A stretch of 5,663 nt of DNA, taken from the NCBI GenBank assembly GCA_965652575.1, contig CBFGWQ010000223.1:1-5663 (forward strand), written 5' to 3'. A program made the translations under genes and the position numbers. This document shows, piece by piece, positions 1 through 4,973 of this stretch; the stretch's first letter is position 1, and each line of letters begins with the position of its first letter. The notes under the pieces were generated by a model that was not told the DNA's origin, searched no databases, and saw only the letters and a list, made by a program, of their open reading frames with translations. Source of the DNA: Arenibacter sp965652575 (GTDB lineage Bacteria; Bacteroidota; Bacteroidia; Flavobacteriales; Flavobacteriaceae).

Positions 1-20
1 AACGCAGTGAGAAACCGAAG
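1..20 (-). repeat. Edge of a dispersed flavobacterial intergenic repeat
   Basis: Positions 9-20 (gagaaaccgaag) are the exact reverse complement of 4530-4541 (cttcggtttctc), which lies in a fuller copy of a GTCATTTCGAC-type repeat. The neighbouring bases (aacgcagt) read on the other strand as actgcgtt, a sequence I recall following this motif in other flavobacterial genomes. The copy is cut by the window edge, so its full extent is unknown. Confidence 0.45.
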
Positions 21-143
21 GTTCACGAATACCCTTAAAATAAATATAGATGAGCTAAATCACACTCGTGGCTCAATCCATTTAGAATAGAATTTCCCCG
101 CTGTAAAAGTCTCCGGACATGGCACTCTCCAATCCTTAAGTCC

Positions 144-184
144 ACAGTTGGCAACGACAGTGAGATCTATTTTTTGCCAACTGT
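144..184. repeat. 11-bp perfect inverted repeat with 19-nt loop
   Basis: acagttggcaa at 144-154 is exactly reverse-complemented at 174-184 (ttgccaactgt). The loop is 19 nt and contains gagatc. No T-tract follows on either strand, so it does not look like a simple intrinsic terminator. Its function is unknown. It could be a recombination or mobile-element remnant, or part of a structured transcript. Confidence 0.5.
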
Positions 185-421
185 TTACTGCTTGCAGCCT
201 AGAGCATACAGCCTACTTTTTACAGCCAATTTATCGTCCAGTCCTTGCCAAGGAATCCCATTCCGTTCCATAACTCGAAAGGACAGTAACAACTTTTTTA
301 GTACATGACAAGAATCGTCTTAATAAGGTTGTCCCTTTAGTCCCGATAGCGGAAGGAGGAATCAGGTTAGTACCTCTGGATATAGAATAAATAAAGGTAT
401 TTGGGGGAACAGAATCTCCCC

Positions 422-515
422 GGCCAACAAGTTGGCCACCCCTCTTTGCCAAAGAGGGGAGCTGAAAAAAAGCTCCTCCCTTTTTCAAAGGGAGGTGTCC
501 CGCCAAGGGCGGGAC
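422..515. repeat. Cluster of five abutting perfect hairpins
   Basis: Five inverted repeats lie end to end in 94 bp. They are 422-437 (ggccaac/gttggcc), 439-459 (cccctcttt, loop gcc), 458-476 (ggagct, 7-nt loop), 475-495 (cctcccttt, loop ttc) and 497-515 (gtcccgcc, loop aag). All arms pair perfectly. The GC-rich composition contrasts with the AT-rich surroundings. The words cccctctttgg and cctccctttg with their complements are known to me as widespread intergenic repeats in bacteria, often mistaken for proteins containing SLAKRGG or PLKKGG. A 7-bp direct repeat (gggaaca, 405-411 and 526-532) flanks the cluster but may be chance. It is likely a non-autonomous palindromic (REP or MITE-like) element, and may also act as a transcript terminator or stabiliser downstream of the glycosyltransferase operon. 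Confidence 0.75.
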
Positions 516-549
516 GGAGGGATCAGGGAACAAGTTTACAAAAAAACCT

Positions 550-570
550 TTCCGATAGCCTCTATCGGGA
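550..570. repeat. CCGATAG/CTATCGG hairpin
   Basis: ccgatag at 552-558 pairs with ctatcgg at 562-568 across a cct loop, and the stem extends by a T-G and a T-A pair. The word tcccgatag recurs at 341-349. A decayed relative, an 18-bp imperfect palindrome, sits at 1790-1807. These appear to be members of a small dispersed palindromic family. On the minus strand it lies about 100 bp downstream of the glycosyltransferase stop codon and has no clear T-tract, so a terminator role is only possible. Confidence 0.5.
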
Positions 571-666
571 GCGGCAAAAATTGAGAAGAATCTTTGGGAA
601 CTAAATTTTGTTATGTACTTACAGGAATTTTTTAATTTACAAGAAATCAATAACTTGCAATTATTT

Positions 667-1761
667 TTATGTCGAACTCATGGTTAGTTCGGGATTTAAG
701 ATTTCCTCAATTTTAGCAAGAACATCTTCCGGTGCAATGCTGCGCATCGCATTTTCGTATCCAGGGGGATATTTGTTTCCATAGACCGAGGTTGGGATCA
801 AAGGAAATTGATCCCTATCCGCCAGCAATGCATTTTGGGGATCTTGTTTAAAGGGATAGAAGCCCGCATAGGGATGTGTAATCCCCCACAAAGTTAGGGT
901 AGGTATTCCAAATAATGCCGCCAAATGGGCATTGCCACTATCCATGGCCAACATCAGATGTAATCGGGAAATTAAGGCCAATTCCTCCTTGAAGGCCAAT
1001 TTGTCCACCAGATTGATACTGTTATGGAAGTTGCCTGCCCATTTATCAAGTAGTTCTCTTTCCTTTTCCCCTCCACCAAAAAGCAAAATTCTGTAATTAT
1101 TGGTTTCGTTAAGGGCATGGACTATCTTCTCCATTAGATCCAGAGGATACATTTTGCCATCAAAGGCGGCAAAAGGAGCAATGCCGATCCATTTTTGTTC
1201 TTCTCCTTTAACCAATTCCCTGGTGGAAGGGAGTATGGCCCTTTTAGGGAGTAGGCTTGCTTTCTCCAAATCCAAGGGCATGCCCAGTTTCCCAAAAACA
1301 TCCGCATAGCGTTGGTGGGTAGTGGTTAAAGGTTTAAAAACTTTATGGGTCGGGGAAGTCAATGCTTTTTTCCCTGCCCTGCCCTTATCCACTTGTACAA
1401 ACGGAATGGATCCCAGCCTAAAATATAGTTTAAGGATGTTGCTGCGCAGCACATTGTGCAGATCGGCAACTATATCCATGTTTAGGCTTTTAAGTTCCTT
1501 ATAGAGCTTCCAAAGTCCAAAAATGCCTTTGTGCCTGCCCTTTACTTCTGCCTCATAAACATTTACGTTTTTGAGTTCAGAAAAAAGAGGGCTAAAAAAC
1601 GCCCTGGTAAGTACGGTCACTTTAATGTTGGGGTATTGTTCCAATAAGGCCGATATAACGGGAACGGTCATGGCTACGTCTCCCATGGCGGACAATCGAA
1701 TTACCAGAATATGTTTTCCGTCCCTAGTAGCGGAAACGGCAGTTTTGGGAACTCTTTTCAT
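667..1761 (-). CDS. Glycosyltransferase family 9 (ADP-heptose/LPS heptosyltransferase-like)
   Basis: This 364-aa protein probably transfers a nucleotide-activated sugar onto an envelope glycolipid on the cytoplasmic side of the inner membrane. The N-terminal half opens with the family signature ILVIRLSAMGDVAMTVP (residues 18-34). Asp28 aligns with the Asp proposed as catalytic base in E. coli WaaC. ADLHNVLRS (99-107) follows. In the C-terminal half I see IGIAPFAAFDGKMYPLD (192-208, with Lys203 at the donor-phosphate lysine position), LLFGGGEKE (226-234) and the donor-binding MDSGNAHLAALFGIPTLTLWG (273-293). Length is normal for the family and both Rossmann halves are complete, so the enzyme looks functional. 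The ATG at 1761 gives about 17 residues before the first strand; no clear ribosome-binding site is visible, as is usual in Bacteroidota. It lies 151 bp behind the DUF4254 gene, likely in one operon. The sugar and acceptor cannot be read from sequence, and heptose is not assured in this phylum. Confidence 0.93.
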   Translation of the reverse strand: MKRVPKTAVSATRDGKHILVIRLSAMGDVAMTVPVISALLEQYPNIKVTVLTRAFFSPLFSELKNVNVYEAEVKGRHKGIFGLWKLYKELKSLNMDIVADLHNVLRSNILKLYFRLGSIPFVQVDKGRAGKKALTSPTHKVFKPLTTTHQRYADVFGKLGMPLDLEKASLLPKRAILPSTRELVKGEEQKWIGIAPFAAFDGKMYPLDLMEKIVHALNETNNYRILLFGGGEKERELLDKWAGNFHNSINLVDKLAFKEELALISRLHLMLAMDSGNAHLAALFGIPTLTLWGITHPYAGFYPFKQDPQNALLADRDQFPLIPTSVYGNKYPPGYENAMRSIAPEDVLAKIEEILNPELTMSST

Positions 1762-1912
1762 CTGCTTATATTATTTTAAATTTCGGTCATCCCAATAGCT
1801 GTCGGGAGTGGCATCCTGAAAAATCATCCTCGTTAGTGTGGGTGTGGTTTTCGCGGGTGTTTCATTTATAATTTCGTTGATTTCGTATGTATAGAAATGG
1901 CAACAGATCGCC
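1762..1912. other. Spacer between DUF4254 and glycosyltransferase genes
   Basis: This 151-bp spacer lies inside what is probably one minus-strand operon. It holds an 18-bp imperfect palindrome at 1790-1807 (tcccaatagct, then gtcggga), related to the CCGATAG hairpin at 550-570. No promoter matching TAnnTTTG is evident just before the glycosyltransferase start, which favours read-through from the upstream gene. Confidence 0.45.
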
Positions 1913-2515
1913 TTATGGAGCTTTGCGGAGAACAGGATTTAGGTCATTATCATTGTACATTTTCATCTGTTTGTACACTTTCATGTATTTTTTTCCGGAT
2001 TCGATATCCTCCAATAATTGATCTATGGCAGTACATAGGTCTTTCTTTTGTTCCAATAGAACATTCAGTTTATTTTGGCATTTTTGTTTATGTTCTTGGG
2101 AGGCGTCCGTTCTAGTTACTTCTTCCTCCATATGGTATATTTTAAGGGCCAAAATGGAAAGTCGGTCTATGGCCCAGGCCGGACTTTCCGTATTTATGGT
2201 CGCATCCTTGTTTTTTTCCACAGATTGGTACTTGTCCAGAAAATAACTGTCAATAAATTCTACCAAATCTGTCCTATCCTGATTACTGGCATCGATCTGT
2301 CTTTTTAATTGTAAGGCGGCCACGGGCTCAATATTGGGGTCCCGTATAATGTCCTCATAATGCCATTGTACCGTGTCTATCCAGTTTTTGCGATATAGGA
2401 GATGGGATATTTGGTCTTTTGGATAGGGGTTTATAAACGCTTGGGATACGTCATCTTTTAGATGATATTTTTTTATGCTTTCTTCAAATATTTTATAGGC
2501 AAAATCACTGAACAT
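1913..2515 (-). CDS. DUF4254 domain-containing protein
   Basis: This 200-aa soluble protein matches my memory of DUF4254 along its whole length. Its function is not established. Recognisable blocks are LLYRKNWIDTVQWHYEDIIRDP (39-60), LQLKRQIDASNQDRTDLVEFIDS (68-90), ESPAWAIDRLSILALKIYHM (110-129) and a C-terminal KYMKVYKQMKMYND (176-189). Helix is predicted nearly throughout, and 130-175 is charged and coiled-coil-like. There is no signal peptide or membrane segment, so it should be cytoplasmic. It precedes a family 9 glycosyltransferase in the same direction, a pairing I recall from other Bacteroidota, which points to a role in envelope glycan assembly; that is inference. The ATG at 2515 starts FSDFAYKIF, a natural helix start. 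No Shine-Dalgarno sequence is seen. An imperfect TAnnTTTG-like element lies about 20 bp upstream. Confidence 0.88.
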   Translation of the reverse strand: MFSDFAYKIFEESIKKYHLKDDVSQAFINPYPKDQISHLLYRKNWIDTVQWHYEDIIRDPNIEPVAALQLKRQIDASNQDRTDLVEFIDSYFLDKYQSVEKNKDATINTESPAWAIDRLSILALKIYHMEEEVTRTDASQEHKQKCQNKLNVLLEQKKDLCTAIDQLLEDIESGKKYMKVYKQMKMYNDNDLNPVLRKAP

Positions 2516-2533
2516 AATAACAATATTTTAGGG

Positions 2534-2560
2534 TAAAGATACCGTTTATTTAAAAAACGG
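2534..2560 (-). promoter_or_regulatory. Possible promoter and inverted repeat before the DUF4254 gene
   Basis: Reading the minus strand, tatcttta (2534-2541) fits the Bacteroidota -7 element TAnnTTTG except for the last base. It ends about 19 bp before the ATG. No matching TTG element is visible 19-20 bp further upstream, so support is weak. Directly adjoining is the inverted repeat ccgttt/aaacgg (2542-2547 and 2555-2560), which lies where a repressor could cover the promoter. On the plus strand the same repeat is followed by a T-rich tract, so it might also work as a weak terminator. Confidence 0.25.
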
Positions 2561-2872
2561 ATTTTATTTATTTAAGGATTATTGTATTGCTGGGTTTTTA
2601 CCTAGCCTATAGGCGTAGACGTGGAGGTGCAATCGAGTTCTATAGATTCCCCAACCCTTTGGTCGGGCCGGTTTGTTCATAAGACGACGATTAAAATTAC
2701 ATTTCATTACTGTCATTTGTCATGAAATAGGACTCTAAATCCAGTTTGTTGTATCCATTTAACAAATCGTTATCGAATAAAATAAGCTCATATCATAAAT
2801 ATCGGATAAAAGCGGATCATATGAGGAAATTTTTATAACAGAAAGTGGTTTGAAAAACGTGTACAATATTTT
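2561..2872. other. Gene-free spacer between the DUF4254 gene and the small ORF
   Basis: I find no convincing gene or RNA here. Visible structure is minor: a short hairpin at 2650-2667 (three plus three pairs around one mismatch, loop cttt), a 7-bp inverted repeat atttcat/atgaaat (2701-2707 and 2722-2728), and a repeat of tttatttaa at 2567-2575 matching 2545-2553. The spacer is long for a stretch between same-strand genes, so the DUF4254-glycosyltransferase pair probably has its own promoter at its right edge. Confidence 0.5.
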
Positions 2873-3064
2873 TTAAAGCACTGTAAAAAAGATTTGTGGC
2901 ATAAAGGGGACTATAAACAATATAGCAATGCTGTAGAAGTCACGATACACATTTTGTCTTGTATCTAGGTTCTTGTAGCGTAGCGGTCTTGTTTCCAATA
3001 CATCGTATGCTCTGCGTTGAGGTAGTTCATTATATTTTTTATTTTCTGTCTGGCAAAAGACCAT
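2873..3064 (-). CDS. Doubtful small protein behind the DUF6427 gene
   Basis: An open frame of 63 codons from the ATG at 3064; a TTG at 3076 would add four residues. It begins 18 bp after the DUF6427 stop, or 6 bp with the TTG, so it could be translated by coupling. The product has a charged N-terminal part (ENKKYNELPQRR, then YDVLETRPLRYKNLDTR) and a hydrophobic C-terminus (YSIAILFIVPFMPQIFF) that could be a tail anchor. I recognise no family, see no ribosome-binding site and no terminator after it. It may instead be a chance frame or the remnant of an insertion. Codon choice is not obviously random, but the evidence is thin. Confidence 0.25.
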   Translation of the reverse strand: MVFCQTENKKYNELPQRRAYDVLETRPLRYKNLDTRQNVYRDFYSIAILFIVPFMPQIFFTVL

Positions 3065-3082
3065 TGACAAGAGCAACTATAT

Positions 3083-4021
3083 TTATCTCATTAGCGTATT
3101 GGTCAGAAATACGATAAAGGGAACTATAACGGATACCATTAGTACAATTTCCCGCACACTGGCCTTTTTAATGGATTGGATATAAGTGGTGATAAAAACT
3201 ACCGCGGGGAAAAAAGTAATTAGAATAGGGTGGGTTTCCGGAGTGGATTTTAGCACCTTCACCAGCAATCCTATTAAAAAGAGAAGGACTATTAGGCGCA
3301 TTGTTACTATTTTTCCTACCCCTACGCTGCCCAATTTTAAAAAGGCCAAAAAACCGCATAGCAATACTATGGATACATAAAGAAATAGAAGGGTACTGTT
3401 GCTCCAATCATAGAAATAGACCGCATTGAACTGAAAATCGAAATAATAATGGTTCCACAAAAAAGCCATATTGTTGCCCAAAACCAGAACCGCCAACATA
3501 ATTAAAACCATAGCAATTATGGCGGCGAATGGGACCAGCCAGTTTTTAATATTTTTTGGTTCGTAAAAGTAAATGGCAACAATTATGACCAATAGATACA
3601 ATATGGCCCAGTCATAGAACAGACTGGCGACCATTATCCAAAAAGTGGCATCGAAAATTTTTAGTTTAATGTCTTTCAGACTGCGGAAACTCAAGATCCT
3701 GCGTATGGCCAGCAATAAAAAAAAACTACAGAAAATGGCATTGGCATCTATAAGCACTTCCGGGAAAAGTACAATTAACAGGGTATAAAATAGGATGGCC
3801 AATGAATTGCCCCCGGTAATCTTATTTCTTAAGGCAATAAAATTGACCACGAAAATGCTGAAGGACAAGATTCCCAGAATTGCCGTTTGTCCCAATAATT
3901 GTTCCGGGGAATACGATTTTTGAAATACAAAAAAATGGACAAACCAATAGAAAATAAAGAGGAATACCAGCAGTATTATATAATTTATTGGTTTTGTTCT
4001 TCCAAAAATGCTTGAAATCAT
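3083..4021 (-). CDS. DUF6427 family polytopic membrane protein
   Basis: This 312-aa protein is very hydrophobic and should sit in the inner membrane with nine or ten helices, roughly at residues 12-32, 45-65, 73-90, 95-108, 124-150, 163-182, 209-229, 241-257, 264-281 and 290-308. It opens with a short positive segment (FGRTKPINY, 6-14). Conserved-looking blocks are LRNKITGGNSLAILFYT (64-80), LFPEVLIDANAIF (85-97), ASLFYDWAILYLL (132-144), YEPKNIKNWLVPF (153-165) and STPETHPILITFFP (259-272). I recognise these as DUF6427, a flavobacterial family of unknown function. The topology, with acidic residues near membrane edges, is loosely reminiscent of envelope polymerases or GT-C enzymes, but no catalytic motif supports this. 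The ATG at 4021 is well placed. It is divergent from the DUF6341-type gene, with only 39 bp between start codons. Confidence 0.85.
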   Translation of the reverse strand: MISSIFGRTKPINYIILLVFLFIFYWFVHFFVFQKSYSPEQLLGQTAILGILSFSIFVVNFIALRNKITGGNSLAILFYTLLIVLFPEVLIDANAIFCSFFLLLAIRRILSFRSLKDIKLKIFDATFWIMVASLFYDWAILYLLVIIVAIYFYEPKNIKNWLVPFAAIIAMVLIMLAVLVLGNNMAFLWNHYYFDFQFNAVYFYDWSNSTLLFLYVSIVLLCGFLAFLKLGSVGVGKIVTMRLIVLLFLIGLLVKVLKSTPETHPILITFFPAVVFITTYIQSIKKASVREIVLMVSVIVPFIVFLTNTLMR

Positions 4022-4041
4022 CCTAGGTTTTTATATTTTTG
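4011..4041 (+). promoter_or_regulatory. Bacteroidota-type promoter for the DUF6341 gene
   Basis: tatttttg at 4034-4041 matches the -7 consensus TAnnTTTG exactly. cttg at 4011-4014 could be the -33 element, with a 19-bp spacer as expected. Transcription would start near 4048, leaving a leader of about 13 nt. The -33 element lies inside the first codons of the divergent DUF6427 gene. That gene has only an imperfect -7 candidate on the minus strand (tatattta, 4047-4054). Confidence 0.55.
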
Positions 4042-4060
4042 CAAGGTAAATATAATTAAG

Positions 4061-4282
4061 ATGGATTCATTTTTTTACGGTATAGAGGATTTATTTGTAA
4101 ATGTACTTTTTGCACCTTTGGACGCGCTGCGTGCCATGGAGAATTGGTGGGCAGCAAACACCTTGAATTGGATTTTTATGCTTATCGGCACTGTCGCTTT
4201 TGTATATTGGATGTTGGAGTTGAAAAAGTATAACGATAAGGGCGAGGAAAATAAGGACGCTACCGCACACTCTTACCTATAA
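4061..4282 (+). CDS. DUF6341 family small membrane protein
   Basis: A 73-aa protein with one probable membrane helix (about 34-52, TLNWIFMLIGTVAFVYWML), preceded by an amphipathic N-terminal segment (FYGIEDLFVNVLFAPLDALR, 5-24) and followed by a charged tail that ends AHSYL. I recognise the FVNVLFAPLDALRAME and NWIFMLIGTVAFVYW blocks as the flavobacterial DUF6341 family. Its function is unknown. I recall that relatives have sometimes been labelled uracil phosphoribosyltransferase; at 73 residues with a membrane helix and no PRPP-binding loop, that enzyme activity is excluded here. The gene has a good TAnnTTTG promoter, stands divergent to the DUF6427 gene and ends in a strong terminator, so it is probably monocistronic. 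The aag before the ATG is at best a weak ribosome-binding site. Confidence 0.82.
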   Translation: MDSFFYGIEDLFVNVLFAPLDALRAMENWWAANTLNWIFMLIGTVAFVYWMLELKKYNDKGEENKDATAHSYL

Positions 4283-4367
4283 TCGTATTTTTGGTTTCCG
4301 ATTCGAATAAGGCTTATTTGGACCAAGTCCGATTCTTGGATTTCTTTTGAAAATTAAAATAATCCAA

Positions 4368-4405
4368 AATATAAAAGGGATAGCAAACACTATCCCTTTT
4401 ATATT
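4368..4405 (+). terminator. Strong hairpin terminator after the DUF6341 gene
   Basis: A perfect 16-bp stem: 4368-4383 (aatataaaagggatag) pairs with 4390-4405 (ctatcccttttatatt) around the loop caaaca. The downstream arm supplies a T-rich stretch, and the upstream arm gives one on the minus strand, so it could work in both directions. It starts 85 bp after the DUF6341 stop codon. Confidence 0.8.
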
Positions 4406-4490
4406 CTGTTCCAAATGTTTATCCCATATAATATGGGTTTGATATAAGCTTTCTGCCTTTAAATAGATCAACTTGTTAATTTTATAAGCA

Positions 4491-4560
4491 TTGTCATTTC
4501 GACAGAGCTAGGGGCGAGCGACGAGAAATCTTCGGTTTCTCCCCATTCTTCGTTCGGAAC
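4491..4560 (+). repeat. GTCATTTCGAC-type dispersed intergenic repeat
   Basis: The block reads ttgtcatttcgacagagc, then a variable part, then the hairpin gagaaatc/ggtttctc (4523-4530 and 4534-4541, loop ttc). I recognise gtcatttcgac followed by gagaaatctt as a very common intergenic repeat of Flavobacteriaceae and relatives. Positions 4530-4541 recur inverted at 9-20. The right boundary is uncertain. It is probably a non-autonomous repeat with no coding role. Confidence 0.65.
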
Positions 4561-4653
4561 TACAACAGTTCCCATCATTAGAATTCAACTAACTGATTAA
4601 TAGTAGTTGTAGTCTTCCCTAAACGATTTATATATACTATGTAGTTAGCTGTC

Positions 4654-4701
4654 ATTTCAAAAAACACGTGTTGTGAAATTAAATATAAACACGTAATTTT
4701 A
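4654..4701 (+). promoter_or_regulatory. Promoter and autoregulatory operator of the toxin-antitoxin operon
   Basis: A 10-bp perfect palindrome aacacgtgtt (4663-4672) lies inside wider arms atttca/tgaaat (4654-4659 and 4674-4679, offset by one base). The half-site aaacacgt is repeated directly at 4662-4669 and 4687-4694, 25 bp apart. A possible promoter overlaps it: ttg (4671-4673), a 20-bp spacer and taatttta (4694-4701), which is one base off TAnnTTTG. Start of transcription would be near 4708. Ribbon-helix-helix antitoxins usually bind such repeated sites to repress their own operon, so this is the natural operator. Binding is inferred. Confidence 0.5.
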
Positions 4702-4718
4702 TCTTAAAGAAAATAGTT

Positions 4719-4973
4719 ATGAATACTAAATTGACTTTGACAATAGAAAAAGAGGTCATAGAAATTGCAAAGGAATATGCAAAGGAAAAAGGACAGAGTC
4801 TTTCTGAAATGGTTGAAAACTATTTCAAGTTTGTAACCGTAAAAAGAATGGGGCTAAAAGAAAAGCAACTCTCTCCCAAGGTTAGAAAACTGAGGGGAAT
4901 TATCAAAATAGATGATGAGATTGACTACAAACAAATTCTGACCGAAGAACTTTCAAAAAAATATGGAGTATAA
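4719..4973 (+). CDS. Antitoxin, DUF6364-type with ribbon-helix-helix N-terminus
   Basis: This 84-aa protein is predicted to neutralise the PIN toxin encoded next to it and to bind the operon's promoter as a dimer. The N-terminus has ribbon-helix-helix layout: strand TKLTLTIE (3-10), helix KEVIEIAKEYAKEKG (11-25), the SLSE turn (27-30) and a second helix MVENYFKFV (31-39). The C-terminal part LSPKVRKLRGII (51-62), then an acidic stretch and EELSKKYGV, should wrap the toxin. The pattern matches what I know of DUF6364 proteins, which accompany PIN-domain proteins in Bacteroidota. The ATG at 4719 follows an A-rich leader (aaagaaaatagtt) with at most a weak ribosome-binding site. The stop overlaps the toxin start by 11 bp, so the two are translationally coupled. 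Confidence 0.85.
   Translation: MNTKLTLTIEKEVIEIAKEYAKEKGQSLSEMVENYFKFVTVKRMGLKEKQLSPKVRKLRGIIKIDDEIDYKQILTEELSKKYGV

Larger units (their letters stand above)
1..666. other. Gene-free repeat island downstream of the glycosyltransferase gene
   Basis: I see no credible gene in this stretch. An open frame on the minus strand (231-650) runs through a row of perfect hairpins and is best explained as a by-product of the repeats. The stretch holds the edge of a dispersed repeat (1-20), an 11-bp inverted repeat (144-184), short overlapping hairpins around 241-284, five abutting hairpins (422-515) and a CCGATAG hairpin (550-570). Loosely repeated words such as acagcc and cagcct occur between 195 and 227. 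Such a density of small repeats suggests an intergenic region that tolerates insertions, lying downstream of the minus-strand operon that ends at 667. The hairpins could also stop or stabilise the transcript of that operon. Confidence 0.7.
4283..4718. other. Gene-free region between DUF6341 and the toxin-antitoxin module
   Basis: No gene is supported here. A minus-strand open frame (4277-4471) crosses the terminator hairpin and is rejected. From left to right the stretch holds a small hairpin ggac/gtcc (4319-4330 area), a 7-bp inverted repeat ttggatt/aatccaa (4336-4342 and 4361-4367), the terminator at 4368-4405, a dispersed repeat around 4491-4560, and the palindromic promoter region of the antitoxin (4654-4701). 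Confidence 0.65.

Noticed and set aside
405..532. gggaaca direct repeat as a target-site duplication
   Set aside because: Seven bases in a G-rich context are too little evidence without an empty site in a relative.
401..604. Plus-strand open frame over the hairpin cluster
   Set aside because: Same repeat block read on the other strand; composition is dictated by the stems.
231..650. Minus-strand open frame of 139 codons
   Set aside because: It runs through five perfect hairpins and a further palindrome. The repetitive peptide (LPLKKGG, PSLAKRGG) is a known by-product of intergenic repeats, and there is no protein-like pattern outside them.
1100..1798. Three plus-strand open frames opposite the glycosyltransferase gene
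   Set aside because: They lie antisense to a clearly conserved glycosyltransferase family 9 gene and resemble no family.
1897..2308. Plus-strand open frames opposite the DUF4254 gene
   Set aside because: Antisense shadows of a conserved protein.
2561..2872. tRNA or other structured RNA in the large spacer
   Set aside because: No cloverleaf, no conserved T-loop word and only short imperfect stems were found on either strand.
3168..3407. Open frames on both strands overlapping the DUF6427 gene
   Set aside because: They sit in other frames of a strongly hydrophobic conserved protein and show no features of their own.
4277..4471. Minus-strand open frame of 64 codons
   Set aside because: It crosses the perfect terminator hairpin and overlaps the end of the DUF6341 gene; no family is recognised.
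4559..4613. 8-bp inverted repeat actacaac/gttgtagt
   Set aside because: Short arms with a 39-nt spacer; likely chance in a 430-bp spacer.
4962..4971. tatggagtat at the toxin start codon matches ten bases of the terminal tandem repeat
   Set aside because: A single 10-bp match inside constrained coding sequence is compatible with chance; nothing else links the two sites.
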